Assembly: GCF_902497995.1 (NCBI RefSeq)
Contig: NZ_CABVII010000001.1
Location: 357,311-421,310 of the forward strand
Direction: 5' to 3'
Length of the DNA stretch: 64,000 nucleotides
Origin: Pseudomonas fluorescens
GTDB lineage: Bacteria > Pseudomonadota > Gammaproteobacteria > Pseudomonadales > Pseudomonadaceae
A model generated the notes under the pieces. The model had not been told where the DNA came from, searched no databases, and saw only the letters and a list, made by a program, of their open reading frames with translations. This document shows positions 54,756-62,949 of this stretch, one piece after another. The translations under genes and the position numbers were made by a program. Within the stretch, counting starts at the first letter, position 1; every line of letters starts with the position of its first letter.

Positions 54756-56106
54756 AGGCTGGCGCTCTTCCAGCAGCCGGTTGCTGGCGCTCTACAGTTC
54801 GCTGTTCGTGCTGTGGAGCGGGATTCTCATGGGCGTCATGTACTACGAGGTGTCCGCTTACCTGGACAACTTGGCCAAACACTCGCTGATGCAACGCCAG
54901 CATCTGTTCTCGCGTTTTTCCGGCGAACAACTGGTCGACGCCCTCGCCGTCAGCATGACCTTCGACATTCGCGGCCTCGACGCCTATGGCCTGTTCGATG
55001 AGCAGCATCGCTACCTCAGCGGCGCCCTGCGCCATATCCCCAAGGGACTGCCGCTGGACGGCAAGATTCACATGCTCAGCGACTGCGCCGACTCCGACGA
55101 CCCGACCCTGCCCAACGACAGTTGCGACGCGGTGGCGACCCAGGCCAGGGACGGTCGCTGGCTGGTGCTGCTGCGGGACAACGGTTCGCTGTTTGCCGTG
55201 ACCCGGATCATTCTCCATGCCTTGTTCTGGGGCGTGACCCTGACCATTGTTCCGGGCATCGTCGGTTGGCACCTGCTGCGCCGTCGGCCACTGCGGCGCA
55301 TCCGCGGGATCCAGGCCAGCGCCGAAGCGATCGTCGCCGGCGACCTGACCCGGCGCTTGCCGCTGTCCAGTCGCCGCGATGAGCTGGACATGCTGGCAGC
55401 CATCGTCAACGCCATGCTCGAACGCATCGAGCGTTTGATGAACGAGGTCAAGGGCGTGTGCGACAACATCGCCCATGACCTGCGCACGCCGCTGACCCGC
55501 TTGCGCGCGCAGTTGTACCGCATGCAGCAACAGGCGGGTGAAGGCTCGACAGCAGCGGCGCAACTCGATTCAGTGCTCGCCGAAGCGGACACCTTGATGG
55601 CGCGCTTTCGCGGATTGCTGCGCATTTCCGAGCTGGAAGACCGGCAGCGGCGTTCCGGTTTCGTGCAGCTGGATCCGCTGCCGTTGTTGCAGGAACTGCA
55701 CGAGTTCTATCTGCCATTGGCGGAAGAAGGCGGGCTTGGTTTTCAGTTGCAATTGCCTGAAGCACTGCCGCCACTGAAGGGTGATCGGGCGTTGTTGTTC
55801 GAGGCGTTGGCTAACCTGTTGAGCAACTCGATCAAATTCACACCGCCCGGTGGCGAGGTGATTTTGCGTGGGATTGATGAAGGTGGGCATACGCGGATCG
55901 AAGTGCTCGACTCGGGGCCCGGAATTGCTGAAGGTGAACGGGAAGCCGTATTCCAGCGCTTCTATCGCGCCGAGGCTGGCGATCAGCAAAGCGGGTTCGG
56001 GCTGGGGCTGTCGATCGTGGCGGCGATCGTCAGCCTGCATGGGTTTACGCTGGCGGTGGGGAGCAGTGAATTGGGTGGTGCGAAACTGGTGCTCGATTGC
56101 CAGTAG
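54733..56106 (+). CDS. Sensor histidine kinase partner of the response regulator
   Basis: A 457-residue kinase. Transmembrane segments at about 17-38 and 157-178 enclose a periplasmic domain with two cysteines (Cys118 and Cys131), followed by HAMP (about 180-235), a HisKA domain with His248 in NIAHDLRTPLTRLR, and an ATPase domain with NLLSNSIKFTPPGG, DSGPGIA and GFGLGLSIV. The domain order is the classical one. The stimulus is not apparent; the neighbouring genes give no clue. Confidence 0.92.
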   Translation: MSLPNPSKGWRSSSSRLLALYSSLFVLWSGILMGVMYYEVSAYLDNLAKHSLMQRQHLFSRFSGEQLVDALAVSMTFDIRGLDAYGLFDEQHRYLSGALRHIPKGLPLDGKIHMLSDCADSDDPTLPNDSCDAVATQARDGRWLVLLRDNGSLFAVTRIILHALFWGVTLTIVPGIVGWHLLRRRPLRRIRGIQASAEAIVAGDLTRRLPLSSRRDELDMLAAIVNAMLERIERLMNEVKGVCDNIAHDLRTPLTRLRAQLYRMQQQAGEGSTAAAQLDSVLAEADTLMARFRGLLRISELEDRQRRSGFVQLDPLPLLQELHEFYLPLAEEGGLGFQLQLPEALPPLKGDRALLFEALANLLSNSIKFTPPGGEVILRGIDEGGHTRIEVLDSGPGIAEGEREAVFQRFYRAEAGDQQSGFGLGLSIVAAIVSLHGFTLAVGSSELGGAKLVLDCQ

Positions 56107-56153
56107 AGCCTGATATCCCAGACTTGACCCAAATCTCCTGAACCAACAGAGAA

Positions 56154-56246
56154 CCTGTGGGAGCGGGCTTGCCCGCGATGGCGGCCTAGCAGACACAAAT
56201 ATGTCGCCTGACACTCCGCTATCGCGGGCAAGCCCGCTCCCACAGG
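56154..56246. repeat. Inverted REP pair downstream of the sensor kinase
   Basis: CTGTGGGAGCGGGCTTGCCC and inverted GGGCAAGCCCGCTCCCACAG, using the CCCGCGATGG/ATCGCGGGC end variant. Confidence 0.92.
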
Positions 56247-56273
56247 GTTTTGAGGTGTTTTCTACAACTATTA

Positions 56274-56684
56274 TCAGGCCGGGTAATTTGCCCGCAGGGC
56301 CTCCAGGCCACCCTGATAAATCCCGGTAAACAACGCCACCACTTCCTCATTACTCACACCGACCGGCGCAAACCGTCCCGACCAGGTCACCCGCGCGCCC
56401 TGCCCTTGCGCTTCAACACGGATAGTCGCCAGGTAGTCAGTCGCCGGAAACGGCGCCTGCACAATCGAGTAGCTGTAAGTCTTCGCCGCGTCATCAAACG
56501 CCTGAAGCCGCTCCACCACCACCGCCCCATCCGCCGTTTGCAGGCTGCGCACCCGCCCGCCTTCACTCAGTTCGCTTTGGGGAATGAACGGCAGCCAGTC
56601 CGGCAGCGAATTGAAGCCGCCAATCAATTGCCAGACCTGATCGGCCGAAGCCGGGATATCGATAAACGCTGATGCAGTTGCCAT
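56274..56684 (-). CDS. SRPBCC family protein (polyketide cyclase-like)
   Basis: A 136-residue START/SRPBCC fold protein. The N-terminal ATASAFIDIPASADQVWQLI and GGFNSLPDWLPFI, with VTWSGRF near the C-terminus, are typical of the small hydrophobic-ligand binding family. The start 56684 is supported by GGAGAG upstream. A relic of a short-chain dehydrogenase follows upstream, so the pair could once have been one operon. Substrate unknown. Confidence 0.88.
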   Translation of the reverse strand: MATASAFIDIPASADQVWQLIGGFNSLPDWLPFIPQSELSEGGRVRSLQTADGAVVVERLQAFDDAAKTYSYSIVQAPFPATDYLATIRVEAQGQGARVTWSGRFAPVGVSNEEVVALFTGIYQGGLEALRANYPA

Positions 56685-56713
56685 GCGTGGTTCTCTCCTT
56701 ATCAACTAAATTC

Positions 56714-56840
56714 AAATCGCCATACTGTCGACGACACCGCCGTCGACCCGCAGGACTGCGCCGGTTGTAGCCGAGGACAGGATGCTGGGCGAGCTGGCGG
56801 TGAACCGGGCGCTGGATCAACTCGATCCACCCGACTAAAA
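56714..56840 (-). pseudogene. Short-chain dehydrogenase C-terminal remnant
   Basis: On the minus strand, a frame ending at 56714 reads RFTASSPSILSSATTGAVLR, then VDGGVVDSMAI and stop, the usual C-terminal end of SDR enzymes (TGAVLRVDGG). The upstream portion is frameshifted and the catalytic and nucleotide-binding parts are absent. It is tandem with the SRPBCC gene. Confidence 0.65.
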
Positions 56841-56846
56841 CGCAGC

Positions 56847-56957
56847 CCCTGTAGGAGCCGGCTTGCTGGCGAAGGCGTCGGTACATTCAACATCGTTGCC
56901 GACTGTCATACCACCATCGCGGGCAATTCGAATCGTCGCACAGCCGCTCCCACAAGG
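56847..56957. repeat. REP pair with an interrupted right arm
   Basis: The left arm CTGTAGGAGCCGGCTTGCTG is of the TAGGAGC type. The right arm starts ATCGCGGGCAA and resumes GCCGCTCCCAC after about 16 foreign bases (TTCGAATCGTCGCACA). The two arms are of different variants and may be a hybrid. Confidence 0.7.
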
Positions 56958-56999
56958 ATCTCTGCTGCTCATCAAATCCGAGTTCGCACCAAACCATTG

Positions 57000-57086
57000 T
57001 GTGCGAGCCTGCTCGCGAAGCGGGACTGTCAGTTGGCATCGCCATTGCCTGACACACCGCTTTCGCGAGCAGGCTAGTCCCACAAT
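57000..57086. repeat. Inverted REP pair upstream of the AAA ATPase gene
   Basis: GTGCGAGCCTGCTCGCGAAG and inverted CTTTCGCGAGCAGGCTAGTC, a further diverged copy. The 436-base gap from 56847 to 57282 holds two repeats and the promoter region of the ATPase gene, nothing else recognised. Confidence 0.75.
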
Positions 57087-57282
57087 GTCCGTATCCAACT
57101 TCAAGGACTTGAGGTGGCTTTGCCGCCCATTGCTTGATCTTTTCTCAACCAAACCGGGGCTGAGCAAGGTGTTATCAGCATTCTTTAGCGTTTACGCAGT
57201 TTGCATTTAGTATGCTGGTCCGACTGCAACGCACAGGTGTACTCCCCATGTTGGGCCAGAAAACGAAATCGGAGAAAAAGCT

Positions 57283-58428
57283 GTGAGGCTCGACAAGCTG
57301 CGCATTCAGAACTATCGCTTCTTTGGAGAGTTCGAGATCGACTTCGATCCGCATCTGACCATACTGATTGCCTCCAACGGTGGTGGTAAAACCACCATTC
57401 TGGATGCTGCCCGGGTCGCTCTATGGCCTTTCGTCAAAGGCTTCGATCTGGGCAGCCAGACAGGGAAATCCGCCACCATTCAGAACGAAGATGTGCGACT
57501 CGCACAATTCAGCAGTGGCAACATGGAGTCTCAGACGCCCAGTGCCATTGAAGCCTGGGGGGAATGGGCGGACAACGCTGGCCAGGACCATTGGTTGCAG
57601 CAACGCCTGAGCTTGAAAAAATCTACCAATACTATCGGCGACGCTGGCTCGAAAGCGCTTACCTCATTCGGCAAATCGCTTCAGGAGCAGGTGCGTAACG
57701 ATACTCACGTGATTTTGCCCATGGTGACCTACCTGGGAACCTCACGTCTCTGGTACGAGGGACGATTCACCTCGGCTGCGGCTCAAACTACGCTCGACAA
57801 GAGCGAATACTCCAGGACGTCCGGGTATCTGAACTGCCTGTCCTATTCGTCCAGTTTCAAAACCTTCACTGCCTGGTACAGCTGGATCTATCTCAGCTAT
57901 CGTGAAGCCCAATTGATCGCTCTGGAGCGCAAAGAAAAAATATCCGATGCCGGCCTGCGCTTTGAACAGATCATCGCAGCCATCAAGGATGCCATCGACC
58001 GGTTGATAAAAGTGCCCACCGGTTGGCACAGCCTTGAGTACAGCGCAAGCCATCAACAGCAGTTGGTCATGCACCACGCTGAACAAGGGGTGTTGCCTGT
58101 CGACATGCTCAGCGATGGACTGCGCAACACCATTGCCATGGTTGCCGACCTCGCCTTTCGTGCCTGTAAACTCAACCCGCACCTCGAGGCGCGGGCACCA
58201 CTGGAAACACCGGGTATCGCGTTGATCGATGAAGTCGATATGTTTCTGCATCCCTATTGGCAGCAGTCAATAATAGGATCATTGCGAGCTGCTTTTCCCG
58301 CCATGCAGTTCATTGTCACGACTCATAGCCCGCAGGTGCTCAGCACTGTCCGGCGCGAAAATATCCGGGTAATCGGCCAAGACGCCCGAGGCCTGTTGAT
58401 TGCTTCCCAGCCCCTTGCCATGACCTAG
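57283..58428 (+). CDS. Orphan AAA family ATPase (OLD/COG3950-like)
   Basis: A 381-residue protein starting at GTG 57283 with GGAGAAAAAG upstream. Walker A is SNGGGKTT (31-38), Walker B is GIALIDEVDMFLHPYW in the C-terminal third, and TTHSPQVLST is the conserved His/Ser switch. The domain resembles the ATP-binding 'involved in virulence' or PtuA-type ATPases of phage-defence systems. No HNH nuclease, TOPRIM or reverse transcriptase partner is visible. The usual C-terminal extension seems short, ending SQPLAMT. Base composition is slightly lower in GC than in neighbours. A defence role is inference. Confidence 0.8.
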   Translation: MRLDKLRIQNYRFFGEFEIDFDPHLTILIASNGGGKTTILDAARVALWPFVKGFDLGSQTGKSATIQNEDVRLAQFSSGNMESQTPSAIEAWGEWADNAGQDHWLQQRLSLKKSTNTIGDAGSKALTSFGKSLQEQVRNDTHVILPMVTYLGTSRLWYEGRFTSAAAQTTLDKSEYSRTSGYLNCLSYSSSFKTFTAWYSWIYLSYREAQLIALERKEKISDAGLRFEQIIAAIKDAIDRLIKVPTGWHSLEYSASHQQQLVMHHAEQGVLPVDMLSDGLRNTIAMVADLAFRACKLNPHLEARAPLETPGIALIDEVDMFLHPYWQQSIIGSLRAAFPAMQFIVTTHSPQVLSTVRRENIRVIGQDARGLLIASQPLAMT

Positions 58429-58607
58429 AAGAGCTGGAACAGCTTTTTGAAGAACATATCGGCCAGGATATGAACCTGCATTGCCTCGCGGGTATCGACC
58501 TTATACCCACCGGAGCAAAGCTGAGTCAGTTCTTCAGTATTACTCGGGCGTTTTTTGGCAAGATTGCCGAAGAAGTACTTGAGCGCGACGCTCCCCATCT
58601 GCAATGA
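58422..58607 (+). pseudogene. 61-codon open tail in another frame after the ATPase
   Basis: Starting within the end of the ATPase gene but in a different frame, codons from 58422 read DLEELEQLFEEHIGQDMNLH, CLAGIDLIPTGAKLSQFF and a protein-like helix up to the stop at 58607. It lacks a start codon with a ribosome binding site. It may be the C-terminal relic of a second gene or a frameshifted continuation of the ATPase. I cannot identify a family. Confidence 0.45.
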
Positions 58608-58617
58608 CACGCAGGAC

Positions 58618-58714
58618 CTGTAGGAGCCGGCTTGCCGGCGAAGAGGCCGGCACATTCAACATCTCTGTCGACTGACACACCGCTTTCGCCGGCAAGCCGG
58701 TCTCGTTCCCACAG
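58618..58714. repeat. Inverted REP pair, TAGGAGCCGGCTTGCCGGCG type
   Basis: CTGTAGGAGCCGGCTTGCCG and inverted CGCCGGCAAGCCGGTCTCGT with spacer of about 55 bases. It ends the ATPase block and precedes the LysR gene. Confidence 0.88.
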
Positions 58715-58792
58715 CCCCCTCCTCGCCACAGTAAGCACTCAAGGGGGATTGGTGCTTTACTAAAAGACCCCAAGCGCCAACGAGCCCCCACC

Positions 58793-59218
58793 ATGAACCG
58801 CAACGACCTGCGCCGCGTGGACATGAACCTGCTGGTGATTTTCGAAACCCTGATGTTCGAAAAAAACCTCACTCGCTCCGGGGAAAAGCTGCTCCTCGGC
58901 CAGCCCGCCGTCAGTGCCTCGCTGGCCAAGTTGCGCGATCTGTTCGACGACCCGTTGCTGGTGCGTAACGGTCGCGCCCTGGAGCCGACCCAGCGCGCGT
59001 TGCAGATTCTCCAGGAACTGCAGCCGGCGATGGACACCATCTCCGGCGCGGTCAGCCGGGCCAAGGATTTCGACCCGTCCACCAGCCGCGATGTGTTTCG
59101 CATCGGCCTGTCCGAACCGTCCATGGTCTGGAACGGGGTCAACGATAACGATCCGGCAGAACGCTGGTTGCGCTCGAAAATTGAACAGCACATGGCCGCG
59201 CCACTGCCGGCGCATTAA
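58793..59218 (+). CDS. LysR family regulator with in-frame internal deletion (truncated effector domain)
   Basis: Only 141 residues long. Residues 1-107 are a normal LysR DNA-binding domain and linker (RRVDMNLLVIFETLMFEKNL, FRIGLSE). The remaining 34 (MVWNGVNDNDPAERWLRSKI) are the usual C-terminal tail of this LysR subgroup. About 170 residues of effector domain between FRIGLSE and PSMVW are gone without loss of frame, the junction lying near 59114. The product could still bind DNA but would not sense an effector. Probably a decaying gene. Confidence 0.8.
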   Translation: MNRNDLRRVDMNLLVIFETLMFEKNLTRSGEKLLLGQPAVSASLAKLRDLFDDPLLVRNGRALEPTQRALQILQELQPAMDTISGAVSRAKDFDPSTSRDVFRIGLSEPSMVWNGVNDNDPAERWLRSKIEQHMAAPLPAH

Positions 59219-59738
59219 GCGGACGCAAAAAAGAAGCCTGACCGGACTCGCGCAAGTACACCGGCATGTCCGTGACCGGTGGCATCGCCGGAATCTCGAA
59301 ATACATCTGCACCACCCAGCCACGGTGATAGCTGGCGTGATTGACCACGTGCAGCAGCATTGCGCCGGCGCTCATGGTGCCGCTTTCGCCCGAGACGAAG
59401 CTGAACTCGACGGAGTGATCCAGCGATTCATCGGTCTGCCGTTCGCTCCAGTCGCAGTACCAGTGATCGATGTCCTTCTGCGCCACGCGCAGTTCGGCCA
59501 GGTCGGGATGCAGCAGATCGTGTGAGGTCTTGAAGCCGTGCCCTCGGCCTTCGAGGTGGGCCTGCCAGATGCAGTCCACGACGTAGATGTGGTTCAGGGT
59601 GCCGATCATGTTCTTGAATACCGAGACCCGATCTTTGTTGACCTCCCCCGGCGGCAGGGCGGCCAGGCTGTCGAAGAGGCGTTGATCGGCCCAGCGTTTG
59701 TAATCGGCAAGCATGCGGGCAGTGCGTGCGTTGATCAT
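59139..59738 (-). CDS. DinB family protein
   Basis: A 199-residue protein. The four-helix DinB fold shows in MLADYKRWADQRLFDSLAAL, GTLNHIYVVDCIWQAHLEGR and MLLHVVNHASYHRGWVVQMY, whose histidines form a metal site. DinB-like members can be bacillithiol- or mycothiol-type transferases, but here function is unknown. The last residues (PVARPCAVQF on) run antisense into the neighbouring LysR gene, overlapping by 80 bases. The usual family length is shorter, so the LysR deletion may have removed the original stop. Confidence 0.82.
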   Translation of the reverse strand: MINARTARMLADYKRWADQRLFDSLAALPPGEVNKDRVSVFKNMIGTLNHIYVVDCIWQAHLEGRGHGFKTSHDLLHPDLAELRVAQKDIDHWYCDWSERQTDESLDHSVEFSFVSGESGTMSAGAMLLHVVNHASYHRGWVVQMYFEIPAMPPVTDMPVYLRESGQASFLRPLNAPAVARPCAVQFSSATSVLPDRYR

Positions 59739-59900
59739 CAGAGGTCTCCCACTTCAATGGGCGCACTGCCAAGCATAGCCCTCATCGACGAACGGCATCG
59801 CAAACGCTGATCATCGGTACACCCGTTACCGGGCGAGCGTTGCCAGCTGAATAATGAGGGGATCTGATTGAGGGATCGCCGAACGTCATCCTCCAAGCGA

Positions 59901-59981
59901 TCAGAAGGTACCGGGGGGCGGCCCGCCTGCGTTATTGACCAGGATGTCCACCTGCGCACAGGCGGCAATGCCCGCAGCAGT
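59901..59981 (-). pseudogene. Short-chain dehydrogenase core fragment
   Basis: Minus-strand codons read AQVDILVNNAGGPPPGTF and stop, an SDR signature around NNAGG. Nothing else of the gene is recognisable nearby. It is separated by about 3 kb from the C-terminal SDR relic and could derive from a different SDR gene. Confidence 0.55.
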
Positions 59982-60013
59982 ACACACTCGCCAACAAACG
60001 CAATTGCCCAGCC

Positions 60014-60050
60014 TGCGACATTTGGCGCTATTATTACGTCAAATGTCGCA
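60014..60050. promoter_or_regulatory. Inverted repeat operator of the Xre/RES module
   Basis: TGCGACATTTG (60014-60024) and CAAATGTCGCA (60040-60050) are perfect 11-bp arms, 15 bases apart. TATTAT in the spacer suits a -10 element, so binding would block the promoter. The arms end 14 bases before the antitoxin ATG. Autorepression by the toxin-antitoxin complex is known for this family. Confidence 0.75.
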
Positions 60051-60064
60051 CGGAATTAATCGAT

Positions 60065-60574
60065 ATGCCCACAGCGAATCAAGCAGACAAGCCCGCCGCC
60101 AAGTCCGCAGGAAAAGCAGCCAGCGTGCCGCAGACAACGAACGTCACCCGAAAGCCGACCGAGGTGCTGCTACATGGCCGCAAGGGTGATACACGCCTGC
60201 TGATCATCCGCTACACGCAGGAAGGCTTCGATCTGAGCGACGTCAGGGACATGCTTTCCACGTCAACGCTGTACATGGAACATGGCCTTGTTCAGCGCAT
60301 CACAGGCAAGTCTGTCAGGACCGTCCAGCGCTTGATGAAAGAGCCCAAACCGGTACGCCTGAACCAGCAGCAGAGCACGATAGCCTTTCAGTATGCGCAG
60401 ACTCTGGAGCACGCCATCAACGTGTTTGGCAATCAGCAGTTGGCTGAGGAGTGGCTGGGGAAACCCTGCAAATACCTCGACGGTAATGTCCCGCTGGAGC
60501 TGATCGACAACTCGCTGGGCTTCCAGGCGGTGGAGGACTACTTGACCCGGATTGAACACGGGGTTTACCAATGA
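60065..60574 (+). CDS. parS: Xre/MbcA/ParS-type antitoxin
   Basis: A 169-residue antitoxin. The C-terminal DUF2384 toxin-binding domain (LEHAINVFGNQQLAEEWLGK, then SLGFQAVEDYLTRIEHGVY) is the MbcA/ParS signature, with an Xre-like helical region before it (about 85-125). An N-terminal stretch of about 30 residues is disordered and Ala/Lys-rich. It binds and neutralises the RES toxin encoded immediately downstream and overlaps it by four bases. Confidence 0.9.
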   Translation: MPTANQADKPAAKSAGKAASVPQTTNVTRKPTEVLLHGRKGDTRLLIIRYTQEGFDLSDVRDMLSTSTLYMEHGLVQRITGKSVRTVQRLMKEPKPVRLNQQQSTIAFQYAQTLEHAINVFGNQQLAEEWLGKPCKYLDGNVPLELIDNSLGFQAVEDYLTRIEHGVYQ

Positions 60575-61065
60575 ATCCTTTGCCCTGGGACGGGAAGTGG
60601 CACGCTTGGCGCCTTGACCGCGAGGTCTACAAGGACACTTGGGACAGTGGCATTGGCGCACAAAGATCCGGTGGCCGCTGGAACCCTCCCGGCCGCCGGG
60701 TAATTTACGCTTCGGCCGATCCCTCCACTGCCATCCTGGAAGTCGCGGCCCACGTAGGCTTCGATACGCTCGACAGGGTGCCTCACGTGCTGACGTGTTT
60801 CGAAGTGCTGGATCCGGAACTCATTAACATTGTTCAACCCGAAGACGTGCCAAACCCGAACTGGCTCATTCCGTCTCAACCCTCGCCCAATCAACAACAA
60901 TTTGCTGATCAACTGCTGGCCCGGCACCCGTTCCTGCTCATCCCTTGTGCAGTCACTCGCCATTCGTGGAATTTACTGGTGAGCTGCGACTTGGCCGCCG
61001 ATAAATTCAAGCTTGTCTCCCAGGAACGCTTCGGCCTGGACACCCGGTTGCTGAAGAAAACGTGA
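60571..61065 (+). CDS. parT: RES domain toxin
   Basis: A 164-residue RES-domain protein with the eponymous Arg (WHAWRLDRE), GGRWNPPGR with the Glu/Ser pocket downstream (SADPSTAILEVAAH), and LVSCDLAADKFKLVSQE near the end. RES toxins degrade NAD+ (MbcT) or ADP-ribosylate targets (ParT); which applies here is undetermined. Its start overlaps the antitoxin stop (ATGA). A cyclase relic follows downstream. Confidence 0.9.
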   Translation: MNPLPWDGKWHAWRLDREVYKDTWDSGIGAQRSGGRWNPPGRRVIYASADPSTAILEVAAHVGFDTLDRVPHVLTCFEVLDPELINIVQPEDVPNPNWLIPSQPSPNQQQFADQLLARHPFLLIPCAVTRHSWNLLVSCDLAADKFKLVSQERFGLDTRLLKKT

Positions 61066-61124
61066 GATGCGCCTGACTGGGTAGCTTTTCGGTTCCCGGG
61101 CCATGGCAAGTGATGCAGTCGTAT

Positions 61125-61340
61125 TCAGCGAATCGCCACCGGGTTGATGTTGACCTGGGTCGAGCCCTTGTACAGCGGCTGCCCGAGCACGAACATGAAC
61201 TCCCAGGCTTTGTCCCGGACCAGCGCGCGGCTGTCGATCAGCTCGAGTAGATGCCGTTGAGTTGGGTGCCGACACCGGTCCAGGCCACCACCAGTTCATC
61301 GTTGAAGGTGAATTTGTTCGGCCCCATGGTGGTGCCGCCG
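61125..61340 (-). pseudogene. Cyclase family hydrolase remnant
   Basis: On the minus strand one frame reads GPNKFTFNDELVVAWTGVGT, then QLNG and stop at 61238. A shifted frame continues KAWEFMFVLGQPLYKGSTQV, NINPVAIR and stop at 61125. Both parts belong to the putative cyclase/kynurenine formamidase-like family. The middle and N-terminal two thirds are lost. It lies in the 384-base gap between the RES gene and the DUF2388 gene. Confidence 0.65.
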
Positions 61341-61449
61341 GCTTCGCCGGGTTGTGATTATTTGTGCGGCAAGGAACTCTTGAGGGCCACCAGGCATCCT
61401 AAACTATGTAATAGTTCCTTTACGCTTCATGCTTTCGGAGGGCTCCGTC

Positions 61450-61767
61450 ATGCGCCGTCTGTTTCTCATCTCCTCGCTAGTGCTTTGCTTGCCCTTTGGT
61501 TCGGCCCTGGCCGATGTGGATGCAGGCGATGTCGCCACTTCGGCGGGCCTTTCAGCGTCCCTGTATTCGACCTTCAAGGATGACAAAATGATGATTCCCG
61601 CCCGGGATGACGCCTCCAGCTTCGTGGCCAGTGGCGGCACGATTCGCGGGGTTTACCTGGAATCGGTATTGCAGCAGGTTCGTCAGAACAATCCTGGCCT
61701 GAAGGCAAGCGATGAAGACCTGGCCCGAGCCATCCTGGTTCAGGAAGGCACTCCAGCCGGTCAATGA
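61450..61767 (+). CDS. DUF2388 domain exported protein
   Basis: A 105-residue protein with signal peptide ending at GSALAD, then VDAGDVATSAGLSASLYSTF and KDDKMMIPARDDASSFVASG, the conserved core of DUF2388 of Pseudomonas. Start ATG 61450 follows GGAGG. Probably periplasmic; function unknown. Confidence 0.88.
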   Translation: MRRLFLISSLVLCLPFGSALADVDAGDVATSAGLSASLYSTFKDDKMMIPARDDASSFVASGGTIRGVYLESVLQQVRQNNPGLKASDEDLARAILVQEGTPAGQ

Positions 61768-61835
61768 ACGCTGAAGAAGTAGCGGTGGGGCTGGTGAAAC
61801 CTGAATAGCGTTTCCGGCCCTGCCTTCGCTGCACG

Positions 61836-62765
61836 CTACTTTTCGCTCGCAGCGGACAGACGCGCCCATTCGGCAACCATCTGCGCACTGATACTCACCC
61901 CGCCGCACACCACGATCACCACGTTCCGGGCGCTGGCAATTGCCGGGTGGTCCAAGTAGCCAATGGCCAACGAAACCCCGCACGCCGGCTCGACCAACTG
62001 GCGCAGGTCGCTGGCATAACGCACTACGCCCATGATCGCCTCGTCGTCACTCAGCACCACGCATTCGTGGGCAAAATCCAGGATGTGCTGCACCGGCCAG
62101 GCCGCCACCTGGGCGGCGCCGAGGGATGTCGCGACCGTATCGATTCGCGGCAACCTGACGGGGTGCCCGGCAGCCAGCGCCGCCGAAAAGGACGCCGCGC
62201 CCCGGGTCTCGCAGGCGACGATCCGGCAGTCCATGCGGCCATGGCGGATCAAGCCGGTGAGGATACCCGCCAGCAAGCCACCGCCTCCAACCGACGTCAC
62301 CACGGTATCGACCTGAGGACAGTCCTCGAGGATTTCATCGATCATGCTGCTGTGCCCTTCCCACAACACCGGATGATCAAAGGCCGGCACGTACTCAGTG
62401 TGTGCGCCCCGTGACAGCTCCACGGCTTTTTGATTGGCATCGTCCCAGACCTCGCCATGCACGATCACCTCGGCACCGGTGTTGCGGATTCTGGCGCGGG
62501 TGGCTTCCGCGGTGGTCTGCGGCACCACGATGCAGGCTTCCAGGCCCAGGCTGGCGGCGGCCACGGCAGTGGCGAAACCGGCATTGCCACCGGAAGGGCA
62601 AACCACTTTGCGTTTGCCCTGGGCCTTGGCCTGGCTGCACAGCAGGCCCATGCCGCGCAGTTTGAACGAACCGCTGGGTTGCAGGTTTTCCAGCTTGAGC
62701 CAGATTCGCCGGTTCGGGGTCGACAGGGCTGGGTGCAGAATCAGCGGCGTTCTGATGTGAAGCAT
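61836..62765 (-). CDS. Pyridoxal-phosphate dependent serine/threonine dehydratase-like enzyme
   Basis: A 309-residue fold-type II PLP enzyme. The lysine motif is PSGSFKLRGMG, with the phosphate-binding GGGGLLAG region (TSVGGGGLLAGILTG) and SGGNAGFATAVAA for the substrate carboxylate. It resembles L-serine/L-threonine deaminases (SDH type) without a regulatory ACT domain. ATG 62765 is preceded by GGGAG. Convergent with DUF2388. Confidence 0.88.
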   Translation of the reverse strand: MLHIRTPLILHPALSTPNRRIWLKLENLQPSGSFKLRGMGLLCSQAKAQGKRKVVCPSGGNAGFATAVAAASLGLEACIVVPQTTAEATRARIRNTGAEVIVHGEVWDDANQKAVELSRGAHTEYVPAFDHPVLWEGHSSMIDEILEDCPQVDTVVTSVGGGGLLAGILTGLIRHGRMDCRIVACETRGAASFSAALAAGHPVRLPRIDTVATSLGAAQVAAWPVQHILDFAHECVVLSDDEAIMGVVRYASDLRQLVEPACGVSLAIGYLDHPAIASARNVVIVVCGGVSISAQMVAEWARLSAASEK

Positions 62766-62949
62766 GGTGGCTCCCTTTAGCAGGCCCACGGCTCGTTGAA
62801 ATATTCAATGCGCCGAGGGTGAACGGTGCTTAATCAAGCGTAGTCCACCCTGCCCCTTCGTCTCAGCGATAACGCGGTGCCGCCGTGGAATCGGCGCAAT
62901 GCCCGGACCGACACCTACACTGTGTCGTATGTCCCTTGGGAGGTCAGTC

